DNA of 63,312 nt, from assembly GCA_947175295.1 (NCBI GenBank), contig CAMWMK010000007.1, positions 1-63,312 on the forward strand, read 5' to 3'. Below, in pieces: positions 35,679 to 44,838 of this stretch (position 1 is the stretch's first letter; each line of letters opens with the position of its first letter). This stretch comes from an uncultured Porphyromonadaceae bacterium (GTDB taxonomy: Bacteria; Bacteroidota; Bacteroidia; Bacteroidales; Muribaculaceae). The notes beneath the pieces are model-generated. The model saw nothing but the letters and a program-made list of their open reading frames with translations. It did not search any database and was not told the origin of the DNA. A program made the position numbers and the translations under genes.

Positions 35679-35714
35679 TTTTGCCGACTTTGGTAAAACA
35701 AAACCATATATTTT
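35679..35714 (+). promoter_or_regulatory. Probable promoter of plus-strand SusCD locus
   Basis: TTTTG (35679-35683) and TATATTTT (35707-35714) resemble -33 and -7 elements with a longer-than-usual gap of 23 nt. The SusC start is at 35732. TTTTGCCGACTTT (35679-35691) is the exact inverse of 35560-35572. Confidence 0.4.
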
Positions 35715-35731
35715 TACTAAAATTATCAAAG

Positions 35732-38700
35732 ATGAAAAGATTGCTATCACTTATGGCAGTACTGACGGCAGTGATTGCTTCGGCGCTGGGACAGCGCACG
35801 GCAAGCGGCTACGTCTACTCTGTCAGCGATGATCAACCTGTGATCGGAGCAACCGTCTTGGTGAAGGGAACGACAGTCGGGACATCGACCGACCTCGACG
35901 GAAACTTCATCCTGAACAACATCCCCGCCAACGCTACAAAGCTGGTGATTTCCTACGTAGGAATGCACACACAGGAAGTAGCCGTAGGCGAAGACCTTAA
36001 GATCGGTCTTCTCAGTGACTCCCAGCAACTCGACGACCTCATGGTAGTGGCCTACGGCACCGCTAAGAAATCCGAATACACAGGTGCGGCATCCGTAGTG
36101 AACGCCTCGACAATCGAAGACCGTCTGGTGACCAACGTCACCAACGCCCTCAACGGTGCGGTGGCCGGTGTACAGACCCTTAACTCCAACGGCCAGCCTG
36201 GTACGGGCTCCACGATACGCATCCGCGGTGTAGGCTCTATCAACGCTGACATGAACCCTCTTTATGTACTTGACGGCGTGCCGTATGACGGCGACATCGC
36301 AGCGCTTAACCCGAGCGATATAGAATCGATGACAGTACTTAAGGACGCAGCTGCAGCCGCACTTTATGGTGCTCGCGGCGCCAACGGCGTCATCCTCATC
36401 ACTACGAAGCGTGGCAAGATGGGCTCTACAAAAGTTACAGTCGACGCACGCTGGGGCGCCAACAGCCGCGAAGTGACCAACTACGATGTGATCAAGAGTC
36501 CGGCACAGTACTATGAGCTTAGTTATGCCGCACAGCGCAACTCAGCTCTATACAACCTCGGTTACGATGCAGAAAGAGCGCATGCCTATGCCAACAGCCA
36601 GATGCTTGCTTCACTCGGCTATCAGGTATATACAGTTCCCGATGGCGAATACCTCATCGGCATGGATGGTAAGATCAACCCCAATGCAACGCTCGGCTAT
36701 CAGTATGGTGGCTACTACTTCACTCCCGATGATTGGGCCGACGCCACATTCCGCAACGGACTGCGTCAGGAATACAACCTCAGTGTATCGGGTGCCAACG
36801 AAAAGTTCAACTACTATTTCAACGGTTCATATACAAAAGATGAAGGCACTATCAAGAACTCAAGCTACGAGCGTGCCTCCACACGTCTGAGCGTGGACTA
36901 CAACGTGACCAACTGGCTGAAACTCGGCACCAACCTCAGCTACGCCTATGCCAAGAGCGACTATCCACGCGATATGGACTCAGATTCCTCATCCAGCAAC
37001 GGAAACGCCTTCTTTGCCGCCAACAACATGGCGCCGATCTATCCGATTTATGTGCGTGACGCACAGGGCAACATCCTATATGACGAGTCTTACGGCAAGC
37101 CTATCTACGACTACGGTGATTCCAAGTCGACTCCGTTCGCCCGTCCGTTCATCTCCCAGGCAAACCCTGCCGGACAGCTTATCTACGATTCCCGCGAGTT
37201 CCTTAAAGATATCTTCAACGGGAAATGGTATCTCCAGCTTACCCCGATAGATGGCCTGACCCTTACAGGAACCCTGGGCTACAACCTCGACAACACACGC
37301 TACCATATGGTCCTTAACGGACTTTACGGCCAGTTCACCACCACGGGCGGTAGCGCCACCCAGCAGACAGAACGCACGTCTGGCGTGACTCTCCAAGGCA
37401 TAGCCAACTATCAGCATACCTTCGGAGACGTACATAACTTCCAGGCGATGGTAGGCTATGAAAGCTACAGCTACCGCTATGAACTTCTTGAAGGCACAGG
37501 CCAGGGCCTTTACAATCCTTTCTCATGGGCCATCAACAATACTCTCTTCAATGATGGCCGCAGATCATACGGATATTTAGACCAGTATTCTACGCGCGGT
37601 ATTTTCGGCCAGCTCAACTACAACTACGACAGCCGCTACTTCCTTACAGGCATGTATCGCCGCGACGCTTCCTCACGCTTCGCTCCCAAACACCGCTGGG
37701 GTAACTTCTTCTCTGTGTCCGCAGCCTGGGACATCGCAAAGGAGAACTTCATGGAAAGCTCACGCACATGGCTCAACCAGCTCAAGCTCCGCGCCAGCTT
37801 CGGCCAGCAGGGCAACGACAATATCGGCAACCTCTACGCTTACCTTGACCAATATTCAATCAGCGGCACAACAAGCTGGAGCGACGGCGTGCTGGCTTAC
37901 AAGGGCAACCCCGACCTGACCTGGGAGACATCCAACTCCTTCAATGTAGGTTTTGACTATGCGTTCCTCAACGGTATGGTGACCGGTACGCTCGAGTATT
38001 TCAACCGCCAGACATCCGACATGCTCTACAACCGCCCGGTGTCTCCTTCGCTTGGCTATACGTCGATACCGATGAATATCGGCTCGATGCGCAACAACGG
38101 TATGGAACTTGAAGTGAACTATACTCCCATCAAGACCGACAAACTCGAATGGTCGATCAACCTAAACGGCACATGGATTGAAAACAAGATCCTCCATCTT
38201 TCTCCCGAACTCAACGGAGAATGGATCAGCGGCAACCGCGTCTACCGCGAAGGCAAATCGATGTATCAGCTCTACCTCGTGAAGTATGCCGGCGTAGACC
38301 CCGCTACAGGCAAAGCCCTTTACTGGGGCTGGGACTACAAGGACGGCAACAGAATCGACGGAAGCTATCATGTCAAGGACGCATATGACTCCAAAGACCG
38401 TCAGGATTCAGGCAACCTCATGCCGAAGATCTACGGCGGTTTCGGCACCAACCTCTCGGCCTATGGCTTCGATCTTTCGGTAGCGTTCAGCTATCAGGTG
38501 GGTGGCAAGATCTTCGACTCAGGCTATCAGTCGCTTATGGGCTCAGGCTATTCATCTGACTACGGCCATAACTGGCATAAGGACATCCTCAACGCATGGA
38601 CTCCTGACAACCGCTACACCGATGTGCCCCGCCTTGACGCATCTGACAGCTATACCTTCACAAGATATAACACAGACAGAGGCCTGATCTCGAGCAACTA

Positions 38701-38917
38701 TCTCTCGCTGAACAACATCACCCTCGGCTACACCATTCCGGCAAGCGCAACCAAGAAATTCGGTGTTAACGCACTCAGGGTCTATGTATCGGCCGACAAT
38801 GTGGCTCTCTGGAGCGCACGCAAGGGTCTTGACCCCCGCCAGAGCTTTACCTCTTCCACAACCTCCACCTACACTGCAGTGCGCTGCATATCGGGAGGCC
38901 TGAAAATTGAATTCTAA
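35732..38917 (+). CDS. SusC/RagA-family TonB-dependent transporter
   Basis: This ~1061-aa transporter starts MKRLLSLMAVLTAVIASALG, a signal peptide. The CarboxypepD_reg domain reads ASGYVYSVSDDQPVIGATVL. DLMVVAYGTAKKSEYTGAAS and the plug motif TVLKDAAAAALYGARGANGV follow, with GMYRRDASSRFAPKHRWGNF in the barrel and a terminal ISGGLKIEF. The upstream reading from 35681 adds residues without signal-peptide character. It heads a SusC-SusD-lipoprotein operon and is the paralogue of the minus-strand SusC at 29661-32930. Confidence 0.92.
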   Translation: MKRLLSLMAVLTAVIASALGQRTASGYVYSVSDDQPVIGATVLVKGTTVGTSTDLDGNFILNNIPANATKLVISYVGMHTQEVAVGEDLKIGLLSDSQQLDDLMVVAYGTAKKSEYTGAASVVNASTIEDRLVTNVTNALNGAVAGVQTLNSNGQPGTGSTIRIRGVGSINADMNPLYVLDGVPYDGDIAALNPSDIESMTVLKDAAAAALYGARGANGVILITTKRGKMGSTKVTVDARWGANSREVTNYDVIKSPAQYYELSYAAQRNSALYNLGYDAERAHAYANSQMLASLGYQVYTVPDGEYLIGMDGKINPNATLGYQYGGYYFTPDDWADATFRNGLRQEYNLSVSGANEKFNYYFNGSYTKDEGTIKNSSYERASTRLSVDYNVTNWLKLGTNLSYAYAKSDYPRDMDSDSSSSNGNAFFAANNMAPIYPIYVRDAQGNILYDESYGKPIYDYGDSKSTPFARPFISQANPAGQLIYDSREFLKDIFNGKWYLQLTPIDGLTLTGTLGYNLDNTRYHMVLNGLYGQFTTTGGSATQQTERTSGVTLQGIANYQHTFGDVHNFQAMVGYESYSYRYELLEGTGQGLYNPFSWAINNTLFNDGRRSYGYLDQYSTRGIFGQLNYNYDSRYFLTGMYRRDASSRFAPKHRWGNFFSVSAAWDIAKENFMESSRTWLNQLKLRASFGQQGNDNIGNLYAYLDQYSISGTTSWSDGVLAYKGNPDLTWETSNSFNVGFDYAFLNGMVTGTLEYFNRQTSDMLYNRPVSPSLGYTSIPMNIGSMRNNGMELEVNYTPIKTDKLEWSINLNGTWIENKILHLSPELNGEWISGNRVYREGKSMYQLYLVKYAGVDPATGKALYWGWDYKDGNRIDGSYHVKDAYDSKDRQDSGNLMPKIYGGFGTNLSAYGFDLSVAFSYQVGGKIFDSGYQSLMGSGYSSDYGHNWHKDILNAWTPDNRYTDVPRLDASDSYTFTRYNTDRGLISSNYLSLNNITLGYTIPASATKKFGVNALRVYVSADNVALWSARKGLDPRQSFTSSTTSTYTAVRCISGGLKIEF

Positions 38918-38934
38918 TCTCAATAAGCGAAAAA

Positions 38935-40536
38935 ATGAAGACAACATATAAATTTCTTCCGGCGATCGCAGCCCTGGCCTTCATGGGCTCCTGCAATGAT
39001 CTTGACACAGAGCCGATGGGCGGCACAATCACGTCGGATCAGAAAGAGGAAGTGGTAGCCAACGACCCCTCCATGGCGGAGGCAAGTGTCAATGGCCTTC
39101 CGATGATGACGAAGCAATTTTGCGGAATCATGGATGACACAAGTTATCAGAGCGATTTCGGATGGCCTTCCTGCATGCTCCTTATGGACACAAGAACCGC
39201 CGACATGCCCGCTCCCGGAACCGGCTACAACTGGTTTTCCTCACCGCTGGACTACAGCGACAGGACAGACAACACACTGCCTACACGCTATATGTGGGGC
39301 ACGAACTACAACATGATCTACTCCTGCAACTCCATTCTCAAGAGCATAGATCCCGAGACTACCAATGAGACCCTTCAGTACTACATGGCACAGGCGTTGG
39401 GCTACCGCGCATGGGCATATTTCAACCTCGCGCAGATGTATCAGTTCACGTACGTCGGCAATCAGGACAAGCCTTGCGTGCCCATCATCACAGAAGCCAA
39501 CAGCGACCAGGCAGCTGTAGAGGGTGCTCCGCGTGCTACCGTGCAGGAAGTGTATGACCAAATACTGAGCGATATCAACAAGACCATTGATCTGCTTAAG
39601 GCAACAGGCCACATCGCACCTGCCGACCGTCTTGGGAAGCAGTTCATGACTGCTTCCACCGCTACGGGCATCCGCGCACGCATCAACCTCGTGATGAATA
39701 AATGGCAGGATGCCGCCACAGACGCAGAGTATGTGATACAAAACAGTAAGTGCACGCCCTACTCAATCGCACAGGTGTCGAAGCCTTCTTTCTGGGATGC
39801 AAGCGACGGCTCCTGGCTCTTCGCCATAGACATTGAATCTGGCGAAGTGGGCAACCTACATTGCTGGCCGGGTCACGCAGTGACTTTCTATGAGGGCGGA
39901 TACTCAGGCGTAGCTGTATTCAGGAAGATCAATAAGGCGCTCTTTGAGTCGATTCCGGATTCCGACGTGCGTAAGGGTTGGTGGTGTGACGCCAACGGCA
40001 CCAGTCCCAACCTCGACGCAGCGCATGCCGACGTGCTATACAGCCTTGTGGAAAAGGAATCAGACCTTGCATATGTAAATGTGAAATTCGATACGTATCA
40101 GAGCATGTTCACCGGTGTGTGCTATCTAAATGATCTCCCCTTGATGCGAATCGAGGAGATGTATCTGACCCTTGCCGAGGCTCAGGCGATGTCGGGCAAT
40201 ACGGCAGGCGGCGTAGCTACACTCAACAGCTTCATACAGACCTACCGCAATCCTCAGTATAACTGCAGGCTCACTTCCGCTACTGAGATTCAGGACGAGA
40301 TATGGAAACAGCGCCGTATCGAGCTTTGGGGCGAGGGTCTGGCATACTATGACCTCCAGCGCCTGAAAAAGCCGGTAGACCGCGTAGGTGGAGGCTATGA
40401 ATCCGCTTTTGTCTTCAATATTCCTGCCGACGACCCTGTGCGTATCTACATGATACCTCTGACCGAAATGCAGAGCAACTCCGCCATAGGCTCCAACAAC
40501 GAGCAGGGCGCAGCTCCTACTCCGATAGCTGAGTAA
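38935..40536 (+). CDS. SusD/RagB-family outer-membrane lipoprotein
   Basis: This 533-aa lipoprotein starts MKTTYKFLPAIAALAFMGSC (lipid Cys at 20). SusD landmarks are YMAQALGYRAWAYFNLAQMY, ATGIRARINLVMNKWQDAAT, LMRIEEMYLTLAEAQAMSGN and WKQRRIELWGEGLAYYDLQR. It begins 17 bases after the SusC stop. It pairs with that SusC at the surface; ligand unknown. Confidence 0.9.
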   Translation: MKTTYKFLPAIAALAFMGSCNDLDTEPMGGTITSDQKEEVVANDPSMAEASVNGLPMMTKQFCGIMDDTSYQSDFGWPSCMLLMDTRTADMPAPGTGYNWFSSPLDYSDRTDNTLPTRYMWGTNYNMIYSCNSILKSIDPETTNETLQYYMAQALGYRAWAYFNLAQMYQFTYVGNQDKPCVPIITEANSDQAAVEGAPRATVQEVYDQILSDINKTIDLLKATGHIAPADRLGKQFMTASTATGIRARINLVMNKWQDAATDAEYVIQNSKCTPYSIAQVSKPSFWDASDGSWLFAIDIESGEVGNLHCWPGHAVTFYEGGYSGVAVFRKINKALFESIPDSDVRKGWWCDANGTSPNLDAAHADVLYSLVEKESDLAYVNVKFDTYQSMFTGVCYLNDLPLMRIEEMYLTLAEAQAMSGNTAGGVATLNSFIQTYRNPQYNCRLTSATEIQDEIWKQRRIELWGEGLAYYDLQRLKKPVDRVGGGYESAFVFNIPADDPVRIYMIPLTEMQSNSAIGSNNEQGAAPTPIAE

Positions 40537-40558
40537 AAAACTTTAAATCAAGACAGAA

Positions 40559-41428
40559 ATGAACGTATTTAAAAAAATATCAGTAGCCGCATCGGTAATT
40601 GCGGTAGCGACCCTTTCCTCCTGCTCCGACAAGGGGTATTGGGATGAGGCTCCTCTGGATGCTGGATTATCGTTCCAATGCTCTTCCTACAATGAAACCC
40701 TTTCTCCGGGAGCCAACGAGATCGTAATACCACTCCAACGCAGTGTCAATGCAGTCGAAGAGACCGTAGACATCACCTTCACACCTGATGCCAACTGTCC
40801 GTCGGACATCATCGTCCCCTCTCAGGTGACTTTCGCCGCCGGCAGTAATAGTACGGATATCGTCATCAAGATTGAGAACGCTACACCACCCTATTCCTAC
40901 ACCGGAAAACTGCAATTCTCTGGCGATACGAGCTATAGCGGTATATCGGCCCTTACACTCAACTGTCCTGTCAGCTATACATGGTTCAGCCTCGGAACAG
41001 GTGGATTTATCGATGCCTGGGTTATGGACAATGCCGAAGATATGTTCCAGGTAGAGATCCTAAAGGCTGAAGGATTCGAGCGTTACCGCGTGATGAATCC
41101 CTATAAGGAATACTATACAACCATCGGTCCTGCTTCTTGGGAGGATTGGATTGCTTCTACGGGTCCCTCTTACGTTGAATTCTGGGAAAATGCCGACGGA
41201 AAGCTCTCATTCAATTCCTATTCCACAGGTCTTAACTATGAAGGAGTCGATGGTCAGGCAATCGGTGCTTACTCATGGACAGCTTTTGGAGGAAGCAGCG
41301 ACTATACAGGTGAGTACGACATGTGGTATGAACCGGGATATGCCGTGCTTTCTCCAGTATACTACATCAATGGAGTTGGTGGTTTCGGCCAGCAGCAGTT
41401 CGCAGTGCAGATTGAACTCCCTAAATAA
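40559..41428 (+). CDS. SusCD-linked surface lipoprotein
   Basis: This 289-aa lipoprotein starts MNVFKKISVAASVIAVATLS followed by SC (lipid Cys at 22). Residues 35-125 (LSPGANEIVIPLQRSVNAVE, VTFAAGSNSTDIVIKI) look like a Calx-beta or similar immunoglobulin-like module. The C-terminal part is rich in aromatic residues (SYTWFSLGTGGFIDAWVMD, EYDMWYEPGYAVLSPVYY), as in glycan-binding surfaces. It follows SusD by 22 bases, the SusE/F-like place. Its 3' untranslated sequence is nearly identical to that of the mirror-image lipoprotein gene at 27107-27937. Confidence 0.75.
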   Translation: MNVFKKISVAASVIAVATLSSCSDKGYWDEAPLDAGLSFQCSSYNETLSPGANEIVIPLQRSVNAVEETVDITFTPDANCPSDIIVPSQVTFAAGSNSTDIVIKIENATPPYSYTGKLQFSGDTSYSGISALTLNCPVSYTWFSLGTGGFIDAWVMDNAEDMFQVEILKAEGFERYRVMNPYKEYYTTIGPASWEDWIASTGPSYVEFWENADGKLSFNSYSTGLNYEGVDGQAIGAYSWTAFGGSSDYTGEYDMWYEPGYAVLSPVYYINGVGGFGQQQFAVQIELPK

Positions 41429-41502
41429 CTTCGACAGCAATCCATTTCATTATAATACACACTCTGAGGGGAGCCAGCCGTGATGGCCGGCTCCCCTTTT
41501 TT
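41426..41502 (+). terminator. Right copy of ~75-bp inverted repeat with strong terminator
   Basis: Immediately after the lipoprotein stop is the sequence shared in inverse orientation with 27022-27097. Stem GGGGAGCC (41468-41475) pairs with GGCTCCCC (41489-41496), followed by TTTTTT (41497-41502). Here the T-run is intact, unlike the left copy. It also faces the end of the convergent GH28 gene. Confidence 0.85.
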
Positions 41503-41505
41503 GCG

Positions 41506-42864
41506 TCATTGGTTGCTGTCGCCTCCGTAGAGTTCCTTCGGGAAGGAGATGAGGCGCACGTCGAGGTCGCGGACGCGGACATCAAGGGCGTTCTCGTTGT
41601 AGATGCCGAAGGTGTGGCCGCGCAGCCATCCCTCGCCGTCGCAGGGACGGCGGTCGTAGACTCCCTTCTGCCAGGGAGTGACGTCGACGAGGTCGATGCG
41701 GACATTGTCGAGAAGTATGTCGCGGATCTTGCCCGGAGTGTCGCAACCGATGAAGATGCCGTTTTCCGAAGTCGCGAATATGTTGGTGAACCGTATGTCC
41801 TTCACCGGTCCGCACGCTCCCTTGACAGCTCCTTTCGGGAAACGCCAGCCGGCGTCCTTATGGTTGCCCACAGCCCGCGGATAGGATGTGATGTAGATCG
41901 GTTCAGACTGTCCCCACCATACTTCCGAGAAGAGGTGGCAGTCGAGGATGATGTTGGAAAACGTCACATTCTCCACGCTTCCCTCGTCGCGGTTCTGGAT
42001 GCCGATGCCCCGGTTGGAATCGCGGATGATGCAGTTGTCGAAAGCGACATGCGAGATGCGGTCCATATTTTCCGACCCTATCTTTACGGCGCAGCTGCGC
42101 GAGGTCATGATGCAGTTGCTGACCGTAATGTCGTAGCATGGACCGTATTCCTCGAATTCCCGACGGTTCTTGAGGCAGATGCAGTCGTCGCCGCTCTCGA
42201 TGTAGCAGTCGGAAATGCGCACCTTGTGGGAGTGGTCGATGTCTATGCCGTCGCCGTTGCGCACCTTGAGGTTGTTGAGCAGTGAGATGCCGGATATGGC
42301 CACGTCATGGCATCCTACGAGGTGGACCGTCCAATATGCCGAGTTGGCTATGGTCACGTCTGAAATGCGCACATTCTCGCAGCCGAACAGAGTCAGCACA
42401 TGCGGCCTGGGATCGAAAGTCGTGACGGGCTTCAATTCATAGGAATCGTCGAGCTCCGCACCCATGAAGGCCACGGCGTTGCCGTCGATGCGTCCGGTGC
42501 CGGAGATCGACACGTTTTTCAGGTCGCTGCCCGACAGCCACATCATTCCTTCCCCTTCGTTGGCGCGGAAAGCCGACTCCTTATATATGGACTCGTCAGG
42601 GTTGGCGAGCAGGGTGGCGTTGGGCTGCATGTGCAGGTCGATGTCGGATTTCAGATGAAGAGGTCCGGAGAGGAAGGTATGTCCGGAGGGAAACAGCACA
42701 GTGCCTCCTCCCGTTGAGGAGCAGGCGTCGATGGCCTTCTGAATCGCCACGGCGTCGTCGGCATGGCCGTCGCCCTTCGCTCCGAAATCCATCACGTCTA
42801 CATCCTTCGCCCCGGCCGCTAAAGCCCATAATCCCATCCCCAATGCGATATATCTCAAATTCAT
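41506..42864 (-). CDS. GH28-family polygalacturonase-like glycosidase
   Basis: This 452-aa exported enzyme starts MNLRYIALGMGLWALAAGAK. It has a right-handed beta-helix of the pectinase type. It reads VDVMDFGAKGDGHADDAVAI at the N-terminus, then the GH28 catalytic region NGDGIDIDHS and ESGDDCICLK with the expected aspartates, then CAVKIGSE and RDSNRGIGIQNRDEGSVENV. Family members hydrolyse galacturonic-acid linkages in homogalacturonan or rhamnogalacturonan. Here the likely product is released outside the inner membrane for SusCD uptake (inference). A longer reading from 43077 overlaps the nucleoside-kinase gene and has no signal peptide, so it is rejected. Confidence 0.85.
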   Translation of the reverse strand: MNLRYIALGMGLWALAAGAKDVDVMDFGAKGDGHADDAVAIQKAIDACSSTGGGTVLFPSGHTFLSGPLHLKSDIDLHMQPNATLLANPDESIYKESAFRANEGEGMMWLSGSDLKNVSISGTGRIDGNAVAFMGAELDDSYELKPVTTFDPRPHVLTLFGCENVRISDVTIANSAYWTVHLVGCHDVAISGISLLNNLKVRNGDGIDIDHSHKVRISDCYIESGDDCICLKNRREFEEYGPCYDITVSNCIMTSRSCAVKIGSENMDRISHVAFDNCIIRDSNRGIGIQNRDEGSVENVTFSNIILDCHLFSEVWWGQSEPIYITSYPRAVGNHKDAGWRFPKGAVKGACGPVKDIRFTNIFATSENGIFIGCDTPGKIRDILLDNVRIDLVDVTPWQKGVYDRRPCDGEGWLRGHTFGIYNENALDVRVRDLDVRLISFPKELYGGDSNQ

Positions 42865-42876
42865 GGATCTTATAAA

Positions 42877-42912
42877 TAAACCATTTAAACTACCTAAACA
42901 CCTTAAACCTTC
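42877..42912. repeat. Array of 9-bp TAAACnnnn units
   Basis: Four units (TAAACCATT, TAAACTACC, TAAACACCT, TAAACCTTC) run head to tail at 42877-42912. They lie between the GH28 start and the nucleoside-kinase stop, which begins at 42914. The same unit type forms the larger array at 55876-55993. Confidence 0.7.
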
Positions 42913-42913
42913 C

Positions 42914-44575
42914 TCAATAATGGAACGAGGATCCTCCGAGGAATTCGCGCAGCAGCGATGTCGGAGGTATCTGGTCGACCGGAATGGGGTCGAAATATTC
43001 AAGGAAGCGCAGCAGACGATAGGCGTTGGCGTATTCCGGCACATTGTGTGGCACCTGCCTGAGGATGGGCTCGGCATATTCCTTCATCACTCCGAGTTCG
43101 AAAAGAAGCGATGAGTTGAACGTGGCGTCGGCGTTTTCCTGGAAGGGGAATATCCATCTCTCCTCTCCGCGGCGCACCGACGGCCAGCGGCGTATGGTCT
43201 CATAGGCCGATATGTGGCGGTAGCGGTAGTCGCGCACTATGCGGCGCAGCAGGCGGTTGTCGTTGGGGGATATCCAGTTGTGGTCGTCGATGGAGAGGGT
43301 GGTGAGGGCCGACACATACACCTTGAAGACCGATGAGGCGTCAATGGCCGGTATGAGGTCGGGATTGAGGCCGTGGATGCCTTCCATTATAAGGACGTCG
43401 GTCGGCTCGAGATGCAGGGGCTTTTCCTTCTCTATGCGTTTGCCGAACTCAAAACTGTAGGTAGGCAGGTTGACGGTCTCTCCTGCCAGCAGGCGTGAAA
43501 GGTCGGAGTTAAGGCGCTCGAGGTCGAGCGCGTGGAGATGCTCGAAGTCATAGTCGCCGGTTTCGTCGCGTGGTGTGTTGTCGCGGTCTACGAAATAGTC
43601 GTCGAGCGAGATCATCTTGGGCGTTACGAGCGACGTCATAAGCTGCACGGCCAGCCGCTTGCAGGTAGTGGTCTTTCCGGAAGACGACGGACCGGCCAGG
43701 AGCACGATTTTCGCACCCTTCGCTACGATCTCGTCGGCTATACGCCCGATCTGACGCTCATGCATGGCTTCGGCTACATTGATGAGGTCGCGTACGGCGC
43801 GGCTTCGCACCGACATGTTGAGCTCCCCTACGGTGCGCACCTTCACCACTTCGTTGAAGTGCATGTAGTCGGTGAAGGCCTTGAACATCTTTGTCTGCCT
43901 TTCCGGCAGGAGGGCATGCTCGGGCTCCTTAGGGTCGCGGCCCATGAGTATGAAGCCGTCGGCATAGGGATGCAGACCGAAGACGGGCGCATAGCCCGTA
44001 GAGGGCGGGAGCGCGCCGTAGTAGCTGTCGGCAAGTCCGTCGAGGGTATAGTAGACGGTATACAGCTGTCCGGTGGTCTCAAAGAGAAGCACCTTGCTGA
44101 AGAGGTTCTGCTCCCGAAGTTTCGGCAGGAGGTCGGAGGTGAGGCGTTCGTGGCGCTGGAAGGGGAGGTCGGCGTCGGCGAGTTCCTTCATGCGTGCCTG
44201 AAGCGCCATGATCTGCTCCGGCTTCAGTATGTATGGCTCCGAACTGCCTACCTCGAATATGCGGCAGAAGTATCCTCGGAATATGCTGTGCTCGATGCGC
44301 AGCTGAATGCCGGGCATCATCTCGCTTACGGCCTTATAGAGCATAAAGCAGAGCGCGCGCGTATATACGCGGCGTCCGGACTCGGAGAGGTCGGAGAAAT
44401 ACTCCACCTGCTTCGGAGCGAAGATGGGGAAGCGAAGGTCTTCGGTCTTGTTGTTGACGCGGCAGCAGATGGGGCGGAAGGGGAGAGCCACAGCGCCGTC
44501 TTCGATGAGCGAGAGGGGAGAGCAGCCTCCGTGCGACTCTACGTATCTGTCTTGATTCTTGATGTAGATTTCCAT
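42914..44575 (-). CDS. Uridine-kinase-like nucleoside kinase with N-terminal extension
   Basis: This 553-aa cytoplasmic kinase has a P-loop LAGPSSSGKTT (Walker A about residues 295-303). Further phosphoribulokinase/uridine-kinase motifs follow: ISLDDYFVDRDNTP, DYDFEHLHALDL and DVLIMEGIHGLNP. The first ~250 residues are a TGS/ThrRS-second-domain-like extension, typical of the long nucleoside kinases of Bacteroidetes. It probably phosphorylates uridine or a related nucleoside; substrate uncertain. It has its own promoter, divergent from the tRNA-Glu/rpsT unit. The stop codon abuts a 9-bp repeat array. Confidence 0.85.
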   Translation of the reverse strand: MEIYIKNQDRYVESHGGCSPLSLIEDGAVALPFRPICCRVNNKTEDLRFPIFAPKQVEYFSDLSESGRRVYTRALCFMLYKAVSEMMPGIQLRIEHSIFRGYFCRIFEVGSSEPYILKPEQIMALQARMKELADADLPFQRHERLTSDLLPKLREQNLFSKVLLFETTGQLYTVYYTLDGLADSYYGALPPSTGYAPVFGLHPYADGFILMGRDPKEPEHALLPERQTKMFKAFTDYMHFNEVVKVRTVGELNMSVRSRAVRDLINVAEAMHERQIGRIADEIVAKGAKIVLLAGPSSSGKTTTCKRLAVQLMTSLVTPKMISLDDYFVDRDNTPRDETGDYDFEHLHALDLERLNSDLSRLLAGETVNLPTYSFEFGKRIEKEKPLHLEPTDVLIMEGIHGLNPDLIPAIDASSVFKVYVSALTTLSIDDHNWISPNDNRLLRRIVRDYRYRHISAYETIRRWPSVRRGEERWIFPFQENADATFNSSLLFELGVMKEYAEPILRQVPHNVPEYANAYRLLRFLEYFDPIPVDQIPPTSLLREFLGGSSFHY

Positions 44576-44704
44576 GAGTGGGCGGTTTTAAGGGTTAGAA
44601 TGTCGTCAAGTGCCTTCAGTGCTGTTGCGGCAACAAGGCACTTAAAGACCTTAAAGAGGGGGCTGACAAGGGCTCCAAGCCCCTGAAATCGGTCTTTTTC
44701 ACTG

Positions 44705-44737
44705 CAAAGATAAGAAAATTAATCCGGAAAGTGCAAA
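44705..44737 (-). promoter_or_regulatory. Promoter for nucleoside kinase
   Basis: On the minus strand TTTG (44734-44737) and TATCTTTG (44705-44712) are 21 nt apart. The leader is about 125 nt. It is divergent from the tRNA promoter 15 bases away. Confidence 0.6.
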
Positions 44738-44751
44738 AAAACGCTGAAAAA

Positions 44752-44783
44752 TTTGGTCAATTCAAAAAAGAGCATTAACTTTG
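44752..44783 (+). promoter_or_regulatory. Promoter for tRNA-Glu/rpsT/tRNA-Glu
   Basis: TTTG (44752-44755) and TAACTTTG (44776-44783) are 20 nt apart, a full consensus match. The first tRNA starts 56 bases downstream. Confidence 0.75.
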
Positions 44784-44838
44784 CACTCGCAAAAAGCCCC
44801 CACGCCGCTTGCAAGCGGGAAAGGCTGTTGCGAAAGGA

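Noticed and set aside
32200..36420. Possible recombination crossover sites within the plug-coding regions of the two divergent SusC genes
   Set aside because: I aligned both around the LKDAA...LYGARGA motif. Identical runs are only about 8 nt, far shorter than known shufflon repeats, so exchange there is not supported.
42865..43077. 71-codon upstream extension of the GH28 gene
   Set aside because: It overlaps the 3' end of the nucleoside-kinase gene and lacks signal-peptide character. The internal ATG at 42864 begins a proper signal peptide.
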